Positions 23,285 to 32,385 of a stretch of DNA of 61,985 nt are shown here, one piece after another. Under the pieces are notes generated by a model. That model saw nothing but the letters and a program-made list of their open reading frames with translations, had not been told where the DNA came from and did no database searches. How positions within the stretch are numbered: the first letter of the stretch is position 1; each line of letters opens with the position of its first letter. The position numbers and the translations under genes are program-made. The DNA comes from Betaproteobacteria bacterium (GTDB lineage: Bacteria; Pseudomonadota; Gammaproteobacteria; Burkholderiales; Casimicrobiaceae): contig JAGXBK010000002.1 of assembly GCA_018971195.1 (NCBI GenBank), positions 1 through 61,985 of the forward strand. Reading direction: 5' to 3'.

Positions 23285-25576
23285 ATGGCCGACCAGGAAA
23301 CCAACATCCGCGAAGACTCGCTCGCCTATCATCGCCGCGCTCCGGCGGGCAAGATCGCGCTGCTGCCGACCAAGCAGCTGACCAACCAGCGCGACCTCGC
23401 GCTCGCCTATTCTCCGGGCGTGGCCGCCGCCTGCGAGGAGATCGTCCGCGACCCGCGCGAAGTCTCGACGCTGACCGCCCGCGGCAACCTCGTCGGCGTC
23501 GTCACCAACGGCACGGCCGTGCTCGGCCTCGGCTCGATCGGGCCGCTGGCTGCCAAGCCGGTGATGGAAGGCAAGGCGGTGCTGTTCAAGAAGTTCGCAG
23601 GGCTCGATTGCTTCGACATCGAGCTCGCGGAGCGCGATCCCGACAAGCTGGTCGACATGATCTGCGCGCTCGAGCCGACCTTCGGCGGCATCAACCTCGA
23701 GGACATCAAGTCGCCGGAGTGCTTCTACATCGAGCGCAAGTGCCGCGAGCGGATGAAGATTCCCGTTTTCCACGACGACCAGCACGGCACCGCCATTATC
23801 GTCGGCGCCGCGGTGCTGAACGGACTGCGCGTCGTCGGCAAGGACTTCGCGAAAGTCAAGCTGGTCTGCTCGGGTGCCGGTGCGGCGGCATTGGCCTGCC
23901 TCGACCTGCTGGTCGACATGGGACTGCGCCGCGAGAACATCTTCGTGTCCGACATCAAGGGCGTCGTCTGGCAGGGACGCACCGAGGAGATGGACGACAA
24001 CAAGGCGCGCTACGCCCAGCCGACCGCGGCGCGTACTCTCGCCGAGATCCTTCCCGGCGCGGACATCTTCCTCGGCCTGTCGGCCGGGCGCGTGCTCAAA
24101 CCGGAATGGCTGCCCGGGATGGCCGACAAGCCGCTGATCCTCGCGCTCGCCAATCCCGAGCCCGAGATCATGCCGGACATCGCGAAAGCTGCGCGGCCCG
24201 ACGCGATCATCGCGACCGGCCGCTCGGACTTTCCGAACCAGGTCAACAATGTCCTGTGCTTCCCCTTCATTTTCCGCGGGGCGCTGGACGTCGGCGCGAC
24301 GACGATCAACGAGGCGATGAAGCTCGCGGCGGTGCGGGCGCTCGCGGACCTGGCGACCGTCGAGCAATCGGACGTCGTCACGACCGCCTACAACCTGCAC
24401 GAGAACCTGCGCTTCGGTCCCGATTACCTGATCCCCCGGCCCTTCGATCCGCGCTTGATCGTGATGATCGCGCCTGCCGTGGCAAGGGCTGCGATGGACT
24501 CGGGGGTCGCGACGCGCCCGATCGAGGATTTCGACGCCTATCGGACGAGGCTCACGAGCTTCGTCTACCACTCGGGCCTGCTGATGAAGCCGATCTTCAG
24601 CCTGGCGAAGCAGGCCCCGAAGCGTATCGTCTATGCCGAAGGCGAGGACGAGCGCGTACTGCGCGCCGTGCAGGTCGTCGTCGACGAGGGCCTCGCGCAG
24701 CCGATCCTGGTCGGCAGGCCCGCGGTGCTCGCCCAGCGCATCGAGCGTTTCGGGCTGCGCCTCAAGCCCGACGTCGATTTCCAGACGATCAACCCGGACT
24801 CGGACCCGCGCTTCCGCAGCTACTGGACCGAGTATTTCCGGCTGACCCAGCGCAAGGGCGTGTCGCAGCAGTACGCGCAGATCGAGATGCGCCGGCGCCT
24901 GACGCTGATCGGCGCGATGATGATCCACCATGGCGACGCCGACGGCATGCTGTGTGGCACCTTCGGCACCCACGCGCTGCACCGCCATTACGTCGACCAG
25001 GTGATCGGCCTGCGCAAGGGCGTGAAGACCTACGCGGCCATGAATGCGGTCCTGATGCCTGGCAGGACCGTGTTCATCGCCGACACCTACGTCAACCCCG
25101 ATCCCACCGCCGTGCAGCTCGCCGAGATCGCGGTCCTCTGCGCCGCGGAGATCCGCCGTTTCGGCATCACGCCCAAGGCCGCCCTGCTGTCGCACTCGTC
25201 GTTCGGAACCAGCGACCACCCGTCGGCGCAGAAGATGCGCGACGCCCTGGCCCTGATCAACGAGCAGGCGCCCGACCTCGAGATCGACGGCGAGATGCAC
25301 GGCGACGCTGCGCTGAACGAATCCGTCCGCCAGGCGGTGTTTCCCAACTCCCGCCTGGTCGGCGATGCGAACCTGCTGATCATGCCCACGCTCGATGCCG
25401 CGAACATCGCGTTCAACCTGCTGAAAGTGGCCTCCGGTGCCGGCGTGACGCTGGGGCCGATACTGCTGGGGGTGGCCAAGCCGGTGCATATCCTGACCCC
25501 TTCGGCAACGGTGCGGCGGATCGTCAACATGACGGCGCTGACGGTCGTCGACTGCACGATCGACCGGCAGGTGTAA
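23285..25576 (+). CDS. maeB: NADP-dependent malic enzyme (malic enzyme-phosphotransacetylase fusion)
   Basis: ...[21 protein letters not shown]..., [12 protein letters not shown]-terminal PTA-like half; 763 aa. Confidence 0.95.
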   Translation: MADQETNIREDSLAYHRRAPAGKIALLPTKQLTNQRDLALAYSPGVAAACEEIVRDPREVSTLTARGNLVGVVTNGTAVLGLGSIGPLAAKPVMEGKAVLFKKFAGLDCFDIELAERDPDKLVDMICALEPTFGGINLEDIKSPECFYIERKCRERMKIPVFHDDQHGTAIIVGAAVLNGLRVVGKDFAKVKLVCSGAGAAALACLDLLVDMGLRRENIFVSDIKGVVWQGRTEEMDDNKARYAQPTAARTLAEILPGADIFLGLSAGRVLKPEWLPGMADKPLILALANPEPEIMPDIAKAARPDAIIATGRSDFPNQVNNVLCFPFIFRGALDVGATTINEAMKLAAVRALADLATVEQSDVVTTAYNLHENLRFGPDYLIPRPFDPRLIVMIAPAVARAAMDSGVATRPIEDFDAYRTRLTSFVYHSGLLMKPIFSLAKQAPKRIVYAEGEDERVLRAVQVVVDEGLAQPILVGRPAVLAQRIERFGLRLKPDVDFQTINPDSDPRFRSYWTEYFRLTQRKGVSQQYAQIEMRRRLTLIGAMMIHHGDADGMLCGTFGTHALHRHYVDQVIGLRKGVKTYAAMNAVLMPGRTVFIADTYVNPDPTAVQLAEIAVLCAAEIRRFGITPKAALLSHSSFGTSDHPSAQKMRDALALINEQAPDLEIDGEMHGDAALNESVRQAVFPNSRLVGDANLLIMPTLDAANIAFNLLKVASGAGVTLGPILLGVAKPVHILTPSATVRRIVNMTALTVVDCTIDRQV

Positions 25577-25693
25577 CGCCGCCGCAATCCTCCGGTTTTC
25601 CGTCCGCAACCGGGCCCGCCGCTGCTATACTCCGGCGCCCCCGGAGCGAGAAAGGTCCGACGCCGGCCCGCCGATCGATCATGGGGCTCTCCC

Positions 25694-26956
25694 ATGATCC
25701 AGCGCGCCCATCGCTTCTTCGAGCGTCTCGGCCCCGGGCTCATCACCGGGGCTGCCGACGACGATCCCAGCGGCATTGCGACCTATTCGCAGGCCGGGGC
25801 CCAGTTCGGCCTCGGGATGCTGTGGAGCGTCCTGCTCACGACGCCGCTGATGATCGGCATCCAGGTCGTGAGCGCGCGCATCGGTCGCGTCACCGGCCAT
25901 GGCATCGCGCGAAACATCCGCGACCACTACTCGCGAACGCTGCTGGTGTTCATCGTGTCGCTGCTGCTGGTCGCAAACACGCTGAACATCGCCGCCGACC
26001 TCGGGGCGATGGGCGAGGCGCTGCAACTGGTAACGGGCGGTCCTTCGCACGGCTATGCGCTGGCGTTCGGCGTGTTCGTCGTATTGCTGCAGCTCTTCAT
26101 TCCGTACCGGCGCCTCGCACCGTTGCTCAAGTGGCTGACGCTGTTCCTGTTCGCCTACGTCGCTGTGCTGTTCACCGTGCGCATCCCCTGGGGACAGCTG
26201 ATTGCCGCGACGATCCTGCCGCCGGTCAAGCTGACGCGCGAATACCTGATGCTGCTGGTGGGCGTGCTCGGAACGACGATCAGCCCCTACCTGTTCTTCT
26301 GGCAGGCGTCGCAGGAGGTCGAGGAGCAACGGATGGTCGCCGGCGAGATGCCGCTGCGCGAGGCTACCGAGGGCGCGCGGCGCCACCTTCGCCGGATCAA
26401 GTTCGATACCTGGCTCGGCATGGTGTTCTCGAATGCGATCGCGTTCGCGATCATGCTGACGACCGCGGTGACGCTGCACGACGCCGGAATCACGAACATC
26501 GAGACCTCCGCACAGGCGGCGCAGGCGCTGCGCCCGCTTGCCGGCGACCTCGCCTTCACGCTGTTTGCCGCGGGGATCATCGGCACCGGCCTCCTCGCGG
26601 TTCCCGTCCTCGCCGGATCGGCCGCGTATGCGGTGGCGGAGGCGATGGAATGGCCGATCGGCCATGGACTGCAGCCAATGGAGGCCAAGGGCTTCTACGG
26701 CATCATCATCCTCGCGACGCTGCTCGGCGCCGGCATCGACTTCACCTCGGTCGATCCGATCAAGGCGTTGATCTGGTCGGCGGTGCTGAACGGGATTGTC
26801 GCGGTGCCGATCATGGTCGTGATGATGCGCATGGCGGTGCGAACCGAGATCATGGGTGCGTTCGTCATCAAGCGGCGTCTGAAGCGCCTCGGCTGGATAG
26901 CGACCGCACTGATGGCGATCACGGTCGTCGCGATGGTCGGGTCGTTCGTCCTGTAG
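25694..26956 (+). CDS. Nramp-family transporter with non-canonical metal-site motifs
   Basis: LGPGLITGAADDDPSGIATYSQAGAQFG...; multi-TM. Confidence 0.85.
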   Translation: MIQRAHRFFERLGPGLITGAADDDPSGIATYSQAGAQFGLGMLWSVLLTTPLMIGIQVVSARIGRVTGHGIARNIRDHYSRTLLVFIVSLLLVANTLNIAADLGAMGEALQLVTGGPSHGYALAFGVFVVLLQLFIPYRRLAPLLKWLTLFLFAYVAVLFTVRIPWGQLIAATILPPVKLTREYLMLLVGVLGTTISPYLFFWQASQEVEEQRMVAGEMPLREATEGARRHLRRIKFDTWLGMVFSNAIAFAIMLTTAVTLHDAGITNIETSAQAAQALRPLAGDLAFTLFAAGIIGTGLLAVPVLAGSAAYAVAEAMEWPIGHGLQPMEAKGFYGIIILATLLGAGIDFTSVDPIKALIWSAVLNGIVAVPIMVVMMRMAVRTEIMGAFVIKRRLKRLGWIATALMAITVVAMVGSFVL

Positions 26957-27017
26957 GGGAGGCGGGGTGAGGGCGCAGGCATTCGAGTTAAAATCCGCTC
27001 GCAGGCGCGAAGTTGCT

Positions 27018-27111
27018 CGGATTGACGTGCAAGGCCACCGGAGAGGTGGATGAGCGGTTTAAGTCGCACGCCTGGAAAGCGTGTTTAGGGTAATCCCCTA
27101 ACGCGGGTTCG
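27018..27111 (+). pseudogene. Truncated tandem copy of tRNA-Ser (5' part to the T-loop only) with flank
   Basis: From GGAGAGG at 27040 to GGGTTCG at 27111 it matches 27251-27322 exactly; then diverges, with no 3' T-arm, acceptor strand or CCA. Confidence 0.9.
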
Positions 27112-27250
27112 GACGATGCGGCGGCCACAGGCCGACGCATCGGGCGTCCGCTAACGTGAGCGCAGCGAACGTTAAGCGAGCGAAGGCGAGCGGCGGATGC
27201 TCATCCCGCCCGCGGTCGCAGAGGCAATCGGATTCATGTGCAAGGCCACC

Positions 27251-27341
27251 GGAGAGGTGGATGAGCGGTTTAAGTCGCACGCCTGGAAAGCGTGTTTAGG
27301 GTAATCCCCTAACGCGGGTTCGAATCCCGCCCTCTCCGCCA
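27251..27341 (+). tRNA. tRNA-Ser, anticodon GGA
   Basis: Acceptor GGAGAGG/CCTCTCC, anticodon arm CACGC-CTGGAAA-GCGTG, long variable arm, T-arm CGGGTTCGAATCCCG, encoded GCCA end. Confidence 0.96.
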
Positions 27342-27560
27342 TTTATCATTATAGATCAACAACATACGTTTAGTGCTCCACTTCGTGTTTCAGCAAGCAT
27401 CGCGCTTGTATTCAAACGTACTCTCGACTGTTAGCCGAATTGTTCTGGTCGGTTCTCGATCAGCGAGTTGCCTAGAAATCAGGCAGCCTTCGCGCTGGTA
27501 GCCCGCCACGTCTCGCCGCCCCCGGTGGCCACCGCAATCCCCTGTTGTCGATAATAACAA

Positions 27561-27589
27561 TTGACGGTACTAATGTGTTGCATTAGTAT
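27561..27589 (+). promoter_or_regulatory. higBA promoter with overlapping palindromic operator
   Basis: TTGACG (27561-27566)-N17-TAGTAT (27584-27589); perfect inverted repeat TACTAATG-TGTTG-CATTAGTA at 27568-27588. Confidence 0.75.
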
Positions 27590-27595
27590 CAGCGG

Positions 27596-27877
27596 GTGAT
27601 CCGCTCATTCGCCGACAAGCTCACTGCGGCGGTATTCGATGGCCACAGGGTAAAGTCCTTCGGCCCGCAGGCGCAGGACGTGGCCCGGCGCAAGCTCAAG
27701 GCGATCGACGCAGCGAAGTTAATCGATGATTTGCGCGTTCCGCCGGGGAACCGACTGGAAAAGCTGTCGGGAGACCGCAAAGGGCAGTGGAGCATCCGGA
27801 TCAACGACCAATGGCGCGCATGTTTTCGGTGGGAGAACGGCGACGCACATGATGTGGAAATCACGGACTATCACTGA
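27596..27877 (+). CDS. higB: HigB/RelE-superfamily toxin
   Basis: VIRSFADKLTAAVFDGHRVKSF...RLEKLSGDRKGQWSIRINDQWRACFRWENGDAHDVEITDYH; paired with HigA. Confidence 0.93.
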   Translation: MIRSFADKLTAAVFDGHRVKSFGPQAQDVARRKLKAIDAAKLIDDLRVPPGNRLEKLSGDRKGQWSIRINDQWRACFRWENGDAHDVEITDYH

Positions 27878-27888
27878 ACGAGGTAACC

Positions 27889-28236
27889 ATGGCTATTCGG
27901 CGCGACGACCTCAGGAAGACCGAATTCTCGGATGTCTCGAGCGGCAAGCGGCTCGCCCCGGTGCATCCCGGCGACGTCTTGCTCAAAGACTTTATTGAGC
28001 CGCTGGGGATTTCCCGCTATCGCGTCGCCAAGAATATCAATGTTCCGCAGCGGCGTATCGACTTGATATGTCGCGGGGAGGCGGCCGTGTCGGCGGATAT
28101 GGCTCTGCGCCTCGGGCGCCTGTTCGGCACGACGCCGGAATTCTGGATCAACCTGCAAGCGCAGTACGATCTGGAAGTGGCTGAGCGCGCGGCCGGAAAA
28201 GCGATTGCCAAGGCTGTTGTCCCACTGGCGGCGTGA
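27889..28236 (+). CDS. higA: HigA antitoxin (XRE family)
   Basis: ...PVHPGDVLLKDFIEPLGISRYRVAKNINVPQRRIDLICRGEAAVSADMALRLGRLFGTTPEFWINLQAQYDLEVA. Confidence 0.95.
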   Translation: MAIRRDDLRKTEFSDVSSGKRLAPVHPGDVLLKDFIEPLGISRYRVAKNINVPQRRIDLICRGEAAVSADMALRLGRLFGTTPEFWINLQAQYDLEVAERAAGKAIAKAVVPLAA

Positions 28237-28330
28237 CGTACCGAAGGAGCGCCTGGTCAGATCCCGGTCGCCATGGTCGCTGGCAGAGTGGCTTCCGGTG
28301 CATTGGGATTTCAACTCCGCATAGGTCCGC

Positions 28331-29149
28331 GTGTCGTATGGTCTCATCGACGTTCCTACCCTCCAGGCGATTCAGGCGTTGGCCGACGCGCGGACGTTCG
28401 CGCGCGGCATGGCCTGTTTTCACGGCGGCCCGGTTGGACTGCTGGACGCCGATGAGTACGAGGCTCGCGCCAGCGTGCGCGGCACGCAGCGATATCGCGT
28501 TCGGCTGGGCGCCGCACCGGATGGCGAGCTGGATTACGAGCGCGATTGCCCGGTGGAGGACGACGGAACCTTCTGCAAGCACGCGGTCGCCGTCGCGTTG
28601 TCCTGGCTCGAGAAAACTGGAGAGCAAGCCTTCTAGCCAAGTGAGAAGGAACCCGCAAAGTCGCGGAAGAAGTGCAAGACTCATGGGAAGCAGATTCGGG
28701 ATTACCTGGAAACGTTCGCCAGGCCACGAAGCTCTCCGGCTTCGTCGATTGGCGAGTCGTGGGCAACTATGCCAATCGTCTTGGTGAATCGGCGCAGATC
28801 CTTGACGAACGCACCGGCGACGGCAATCCGAAATTGGTTGAGCCAACCGAGGATGCCATCGCACAGGCCGAGGATTCCTTGGGAACGATCGACGACAAGC
28901 CCGCTGTGGGACAAAGTCGTGGCCGTTCGCGGCGGAACGCACCCGGAAGGGGCCATCGCGCTCTACAAGAAATTGCTGCCCCACGCCGTGAATGCCGGGA
29001 CGCGAGGGGCGCAGTACGGCGCGGCATTCGAAATCGTCAAAGCGATACAGCGGCTACGCGCCATCCAAAGGCAGGACGCCGTCTTCAAGCAGGAGCTCGC
29101 CGAACGAAGATGTGCTTCCTGCGGTCAGTTTTTGGTCAGGAAAACGTAA
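28331..29149 (+). pseudogene. Degraded SWIM zinc-finger family gene
   Basis: Frame 2 (28331-28636) carries CPVEDDGTFCKHAVAVALSW (SWIM CxC..CxH-like); continues in frame 1 (28672 on: ATKLSGFVDWRVVGNYANRL...EDSLGTIDDKPAV), then frame 2 again (GGTHPEGAIALYKKLLPHAV...RRCASCGQF). Confidence 0.65.
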
Positions 29150-29181
29150 AGACCTGAGCCCAGCCTCGCAATACGACGGTC

Positions 29182-29202
29182 TCGAATCCCGCCCTCCCGC
29201 CA
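29182..29202 (+). repeat. att-like imperfect direct repeat of the tRNA-Ser 3' end
   Basis: TCGAATCCCGCCCTC-CCGCCA versus tRNA 27320-27341 TCGAATCCCGCCCTCTCCGCCA (single 1-nt gap). Confidence 0.8.
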
Positions 29203-29410
29203 GTCTCGCTTCCAGCGGCATCCGGCAACGACAGCCGAACTCAAACAGGTGCTCCCGGTCGCTACCCCCGGCGCGATTCTCTTCTGCCGCGTGGGTGGTG
29301 CTTGGCATCCAACCTGCGCAGCCGCGGTTGCTCCCGTCTCTTGCCTTTGATTGCGCTCGATCGCTTAACGCACGGCAGACTGGCCCATACTTGAACAGCC
29401 GAGCCAGGCG

Positions 29411-31120
29411 ATGGAGGGCGGGATCATGGTCGACAGAATCTGGCTGAAGCACTATCCCCCCGGCATACCCGCGGAGATCGATCCGGACAGCTTCCGCTCC
29501 ATCCCGGACCTGTTCGGCAAAACCACCGCCCGGTTTTCCGGAAGGCCGGCTTGTCACAACCTCGGCTACACCTTGAGCTATGCCGCCCTGGAGCGGCTGT
29601 CGCGCGATTTCGCGGCCTTTCTGCAGGGACTGCCGGGCATGGGGAAGGGCGAGCGGGTGGCCATCATGTCGCCGAACCTGCTGCAATATCCGGTGGCGCT
29701 GCTCGGGATCCTGCGCGCCGGCATGACAGTGGTCAACGTCAATCCCCTTTACACGCCGCGCGAGCTCGAACATCAACTGAAAGACTCGGGCGCCAGGGCC
29801 ATCGTCATCCTCGAGAACTTCGCGCGCACCCTGCAGGAGGTGCTCCCGGACACGCCGGTCGAGCATGTGATCACGACCCAGGTCGGCGACCTGCTGCCGC
29901 TATGGAGGCGCTGGCTCCTGAACTTCATCGTCAAACGCGCAAAGCGGATGGTTCCGGCGTGGCGCATCGAAGGCTCCTTCAAGCTCCGCGCTGCGCTGGC
30001 GCGGGGCGCGAGGGCCCCTTTCACGGCGGCCGATGTCGCGCCCGACGACGTCGCGTTCCTGCAGTACACCGGCGGCACCACCGGCGTGGCGAAAGGCGCG
30101 ATGCTGACCCACCGAAACATTCTTGCCAACATCGAGCAGACCGGGACGTGGGTGTCGGTCAGCTTCAAGGAAGGTTCCGAAATCGTCGTCACGCCCTTGC
30201 CGCTTTACCACATCTTCTCTCTCACGGCGACGTTGTCGTTCATGAGATGGGGCAGCCTGATCGTGCTGATCACGAACCCACGCGATATTCGCGCCTTCGT
30301 CAGGGAACTGGGAAAGTGGAAGTGGAGCGTCATCACCGGCGTCAATACGCTGTTCAATGGCTTGTTGAATGCGCGCGGATTCGACCGACTCGATTTCTCC
30401 GCGGTGAAAGTGGCCGTCGGCGGCGGTGCCGCCATACAGAAAGCGGTGGCCGATCGCTGGAAGCGGGTGACAGGTCATCCGATCACCGAGGCTTACGGCC
30501 TGACCGAAAGCTCGCCTGGCGTCTGCGCGAATCCGCTCGACGCCCCGTGGCGTGGCTCGATCGGCCTGCCGTTTCCCTCTACCGAGGTTTCGATTCGTGA
30601 CGACAGCTTCAACGAGTTGCCGGCATGGAACGGCGACGGTGACCTTGAAAAGCACACCGGCGTGCTGTGCGTGCGGGGGCCGCAGGTGATGAAGGGTTAC
30701 TGGAACGATCCGGTCGAAACAGCCAAGGTGATGCATGACGGCTGGTTGAAGACGGGCGACGTGGGCCACATGGACGCCGATGGCTATTTCACGATCACCG
30801 ACCGCAAGAAGGACATCATCGTGGTTTCCGGATTCAAGGTCTACCCAAACGAGGTGGAAGACGTCGTGGCAGGCCATCCGGGCGTGCTGGAGTGCGGCGT
30901 CGTGGGCGTGCCCCATCCCAAGACCGGCGAGGCGGTGAAAGTGGTGGTCGTGAAGAAGGATCCGAACCTCACCGAGCAAGCCGTGCTCGAGCACTGCAGG
31001 ATGCAGCTCACCAGCTACAAGCTGCCGCACCGTGTGGAGTTTCGCAGCGCCTTGCCGAAGTCGCCCATCGGGAAAGTCCTGCGGCGCGAGCTGCGCGATG
31101 CGCCCAGGGAGGGAACATGA
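29411..31120 (+). CDS. fadD: Long-chain fatty-acid--CoA ligase
   Basis: LQYTGGTTGVAKGAMLTHRNI AMP-binding motif; GWLKTGDVGHMDADGYFTITDRKKDIIVVSGFKVYPNEVE. Confidence 0.93.
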   Translation: MEGGIMVDRIWLKHYPPGIPAEIDPDSFRSIPDLFGKTTARFSGRPACHNLGYTLSYAALERLSRDFAAFLQGLPGMGKGERVAIMSPNLLQYPVALLGILRAGMTVVNVNPLYTPRELEHQLKDSGARAIVILENFARTLQEVLPDTPVEHVITTQVGDLLPLWRRWLLNFIVKRAKRMVPAWRIEGSFKLRAALARGARAPFTAADVAPDDVAFLQYTGGTTGVAKGAMLTHRNILANIEQTGTWVSVSFKEGSEIVVTPLPLYHIFSLTATLSFMRWGSLIVLITNPRDIRAFVRELGKWKWSVITGVNTLFNGLLNARGFDRLDFSAVKVAVGGGAAIQKAVADRWKRVTGHPITEAYGLTESSPGVCANPLDAPWRGSIGLPFPSTEVSIRDDSFNELPAWNGDGDLEKHTGVLCVRGPQVMKGYWNDPVETAKVMHDGWLKTGDVGHMDADGYFTITDRKKDIIVVSGFKVYPNEVEDVVAGHPGVLECGVVGVPHPKTGEAVKVVVVKKDPNLTEQAVLEHCRMQLTSYKLPHRVEFRSALPKSPIGKVLRRELRDAPREGT

Positions 31121-31235
31121 TGATCAGCGCTCGAATCCGGTCCCGCGTTCGTTAGCCGTGGCGGCACAGTGACTGCACGGTACGGCCCGTTGATCCCAGG
31201 CGGAAGACAACGTCGCACCGTTCAACCGGGACGTG

Positions 31236-31517
31236 TCATCGTCGACGCGGGAGGCGTCCTTCCCAAGGACATTCGAAGGTCACGCAGCGGTAGCGCCAGA
31301 CGGGTCGAAACACGCTGAGCATTCGATCCAGGGGGCGCCGCTTGATTCGTTTCAGCGGTCCTCCGCAACGCGGGCATACTCGCGGTGAGACGGCCGAGCC
31401 GGTCTCCTGGTAATGGACCCTGGATAAGGCGTCGGGAACGTGCATGTCCATTGCGGGTACGGTGCTCTCTGGTTTGCGAATCCTTGACAATCTGCCGCGG
31501 AGCGCGACCTCGTCCAT
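31236..31517 (-). CDS. Small zinc-ribbon hypothetical protein
   Basis: CPRCGGPLKRIKRRPLDRMLSVFRPVWRYRCVTFECPWEG. Confidence 0.5.
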   Translation of the reverse strand: MDEVALRGRLSRIRKPESTVPAMDMHVPDALSRVHYQETGSAVSPRVCPRCGGPLKRIKRRPLDRMLSVFRPVWRYRCVTFECPWEGRLPRRR

Positions 31518-31566
31518 CGGATCGCAACTGATCGAGTTGTAGGACAGCGCCTACGGCACACGGGAC

Positions 31567-31773
31567 GTGACTTTCCGGCACGGAGGAATTGCCGTGAAAC
31601 GATGCCCGGTCTGCGGGAGTACCGACGTACAGCGCTCGCATCTTCATCATTCGGAAGGGGGATCCCATCGCTTTCGGTCGCCCTATCGCTGCCAGAGCTG
31701 CGGCACGCGCTTCTGGATCGTGGTGCCCGCGCCTGCACCGGGTGCGGCAACGCAGCACTTGACATTGTCATAG
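31567..31773 (+). CDS. Small zinc-ribbon hypothetical protein
   Basis: CPVCGSTDVQRSHLHHSEGGSHRFRSPYRCQSCGTRFWIV; start may be 31594. Confidence 0.55.
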   Translation: MTFRHGGIAVKRCPVCGSTDVQRSHLHHSEGGSHRFRSPYRCQSCGTRFWIVVPAPAPGAATQHLTLS

Positions 31774-31848
31774 CTTGGTATGACACTGGCATACAGTACC
31801 GTTGTCAGGTGCTGTCCCATGTGCCCAACCTCCCGATAGGCCAACGCT

Positions 31849-32385
31849 ATGTCGATCTGGAAAGAAAATACGGTCACGCGGCCGCCTCCGGCGCCCGCCT
31901 CCGAGATGAAGGACCCACCGCGCTACGACGCGCCGCAAAGGACCGAGATGCCTGCCAGTCCTGTCGCTGCTCCGGCAGCGCGCGCCGATGCCGGCGCGTA
32001 CCGCAAGGAATCGCTGATCGCCGCCGACATCACCATCGAAGGCAAGATCGAAGGCGGGGGCAGCGTACGCATCGCCGGAAAATTCAAGGGCGACGTCAAC
32101 GTCCAGGGTGACCTGACCATCGAGGCGGGCGCCAAGCTGACCGGCAGCGTGCGCGCCGACCGGGTCACGATTGCGGGCGAACTCGAGGGCAATGTCGAGC
32201 AGGCGTCCCTCGTCGACTTGCTCCAGACCGGCGTGGTGGTCGGCGACCTGAAGGCCGGTTCGCTGACGGTCGCGGCCGGCGCACGCGTGCGCGGTCAGGC
32301 CGAGTTCGGCTGGGATGACGGCAAGGTCCCGAAAGCGGGCAAGCTGACCAAGATCCACGACGCGGAGATCGGCACCAGCGCATGA
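31849..32385 (+). CDS. Bactofilin (polymer-forming cytoskeletal protein, DUF583)
   Basis: SLIAADITIEGKIEGGGSVRIAGKFKGDVNVQGDLTIEAGAKLTGSVRADRVTIAGELEGNV... beta-helix repeats. Confidence 0.92.
   Translation: MSIWKENTVTRPPPAPASEMKDPPRYDAPQRTEMPASPVAAPAARADAGAYRKESLIAADITIEGKIEGGGSVRIAGKFKGDVNVQGDLTIEAGAKLTGSVRADRVTIAGELEGNVEQASLVDLLQTGVVVGDLKAGSLTVAAGARVRGQAEFGWDDGKVPKAGKLTKIHDAEIGTSA

Noticed and set aside
23185-26970. 1261-aa plus-strand ORF over maeB and the Nramp gene
   Set aside because: Out-of-frame shadow ORF; the maeB (23285-25576) and transporter (25694-26956) frames carry clear family motifs.
27040-27111. First tRNA-Ser copy as a functional tRNA
   Set aside because: Stops inside the T-loop; no complementary 3' T-arm or acceptor strand follows, so it cannot fold as a mature tRNA.
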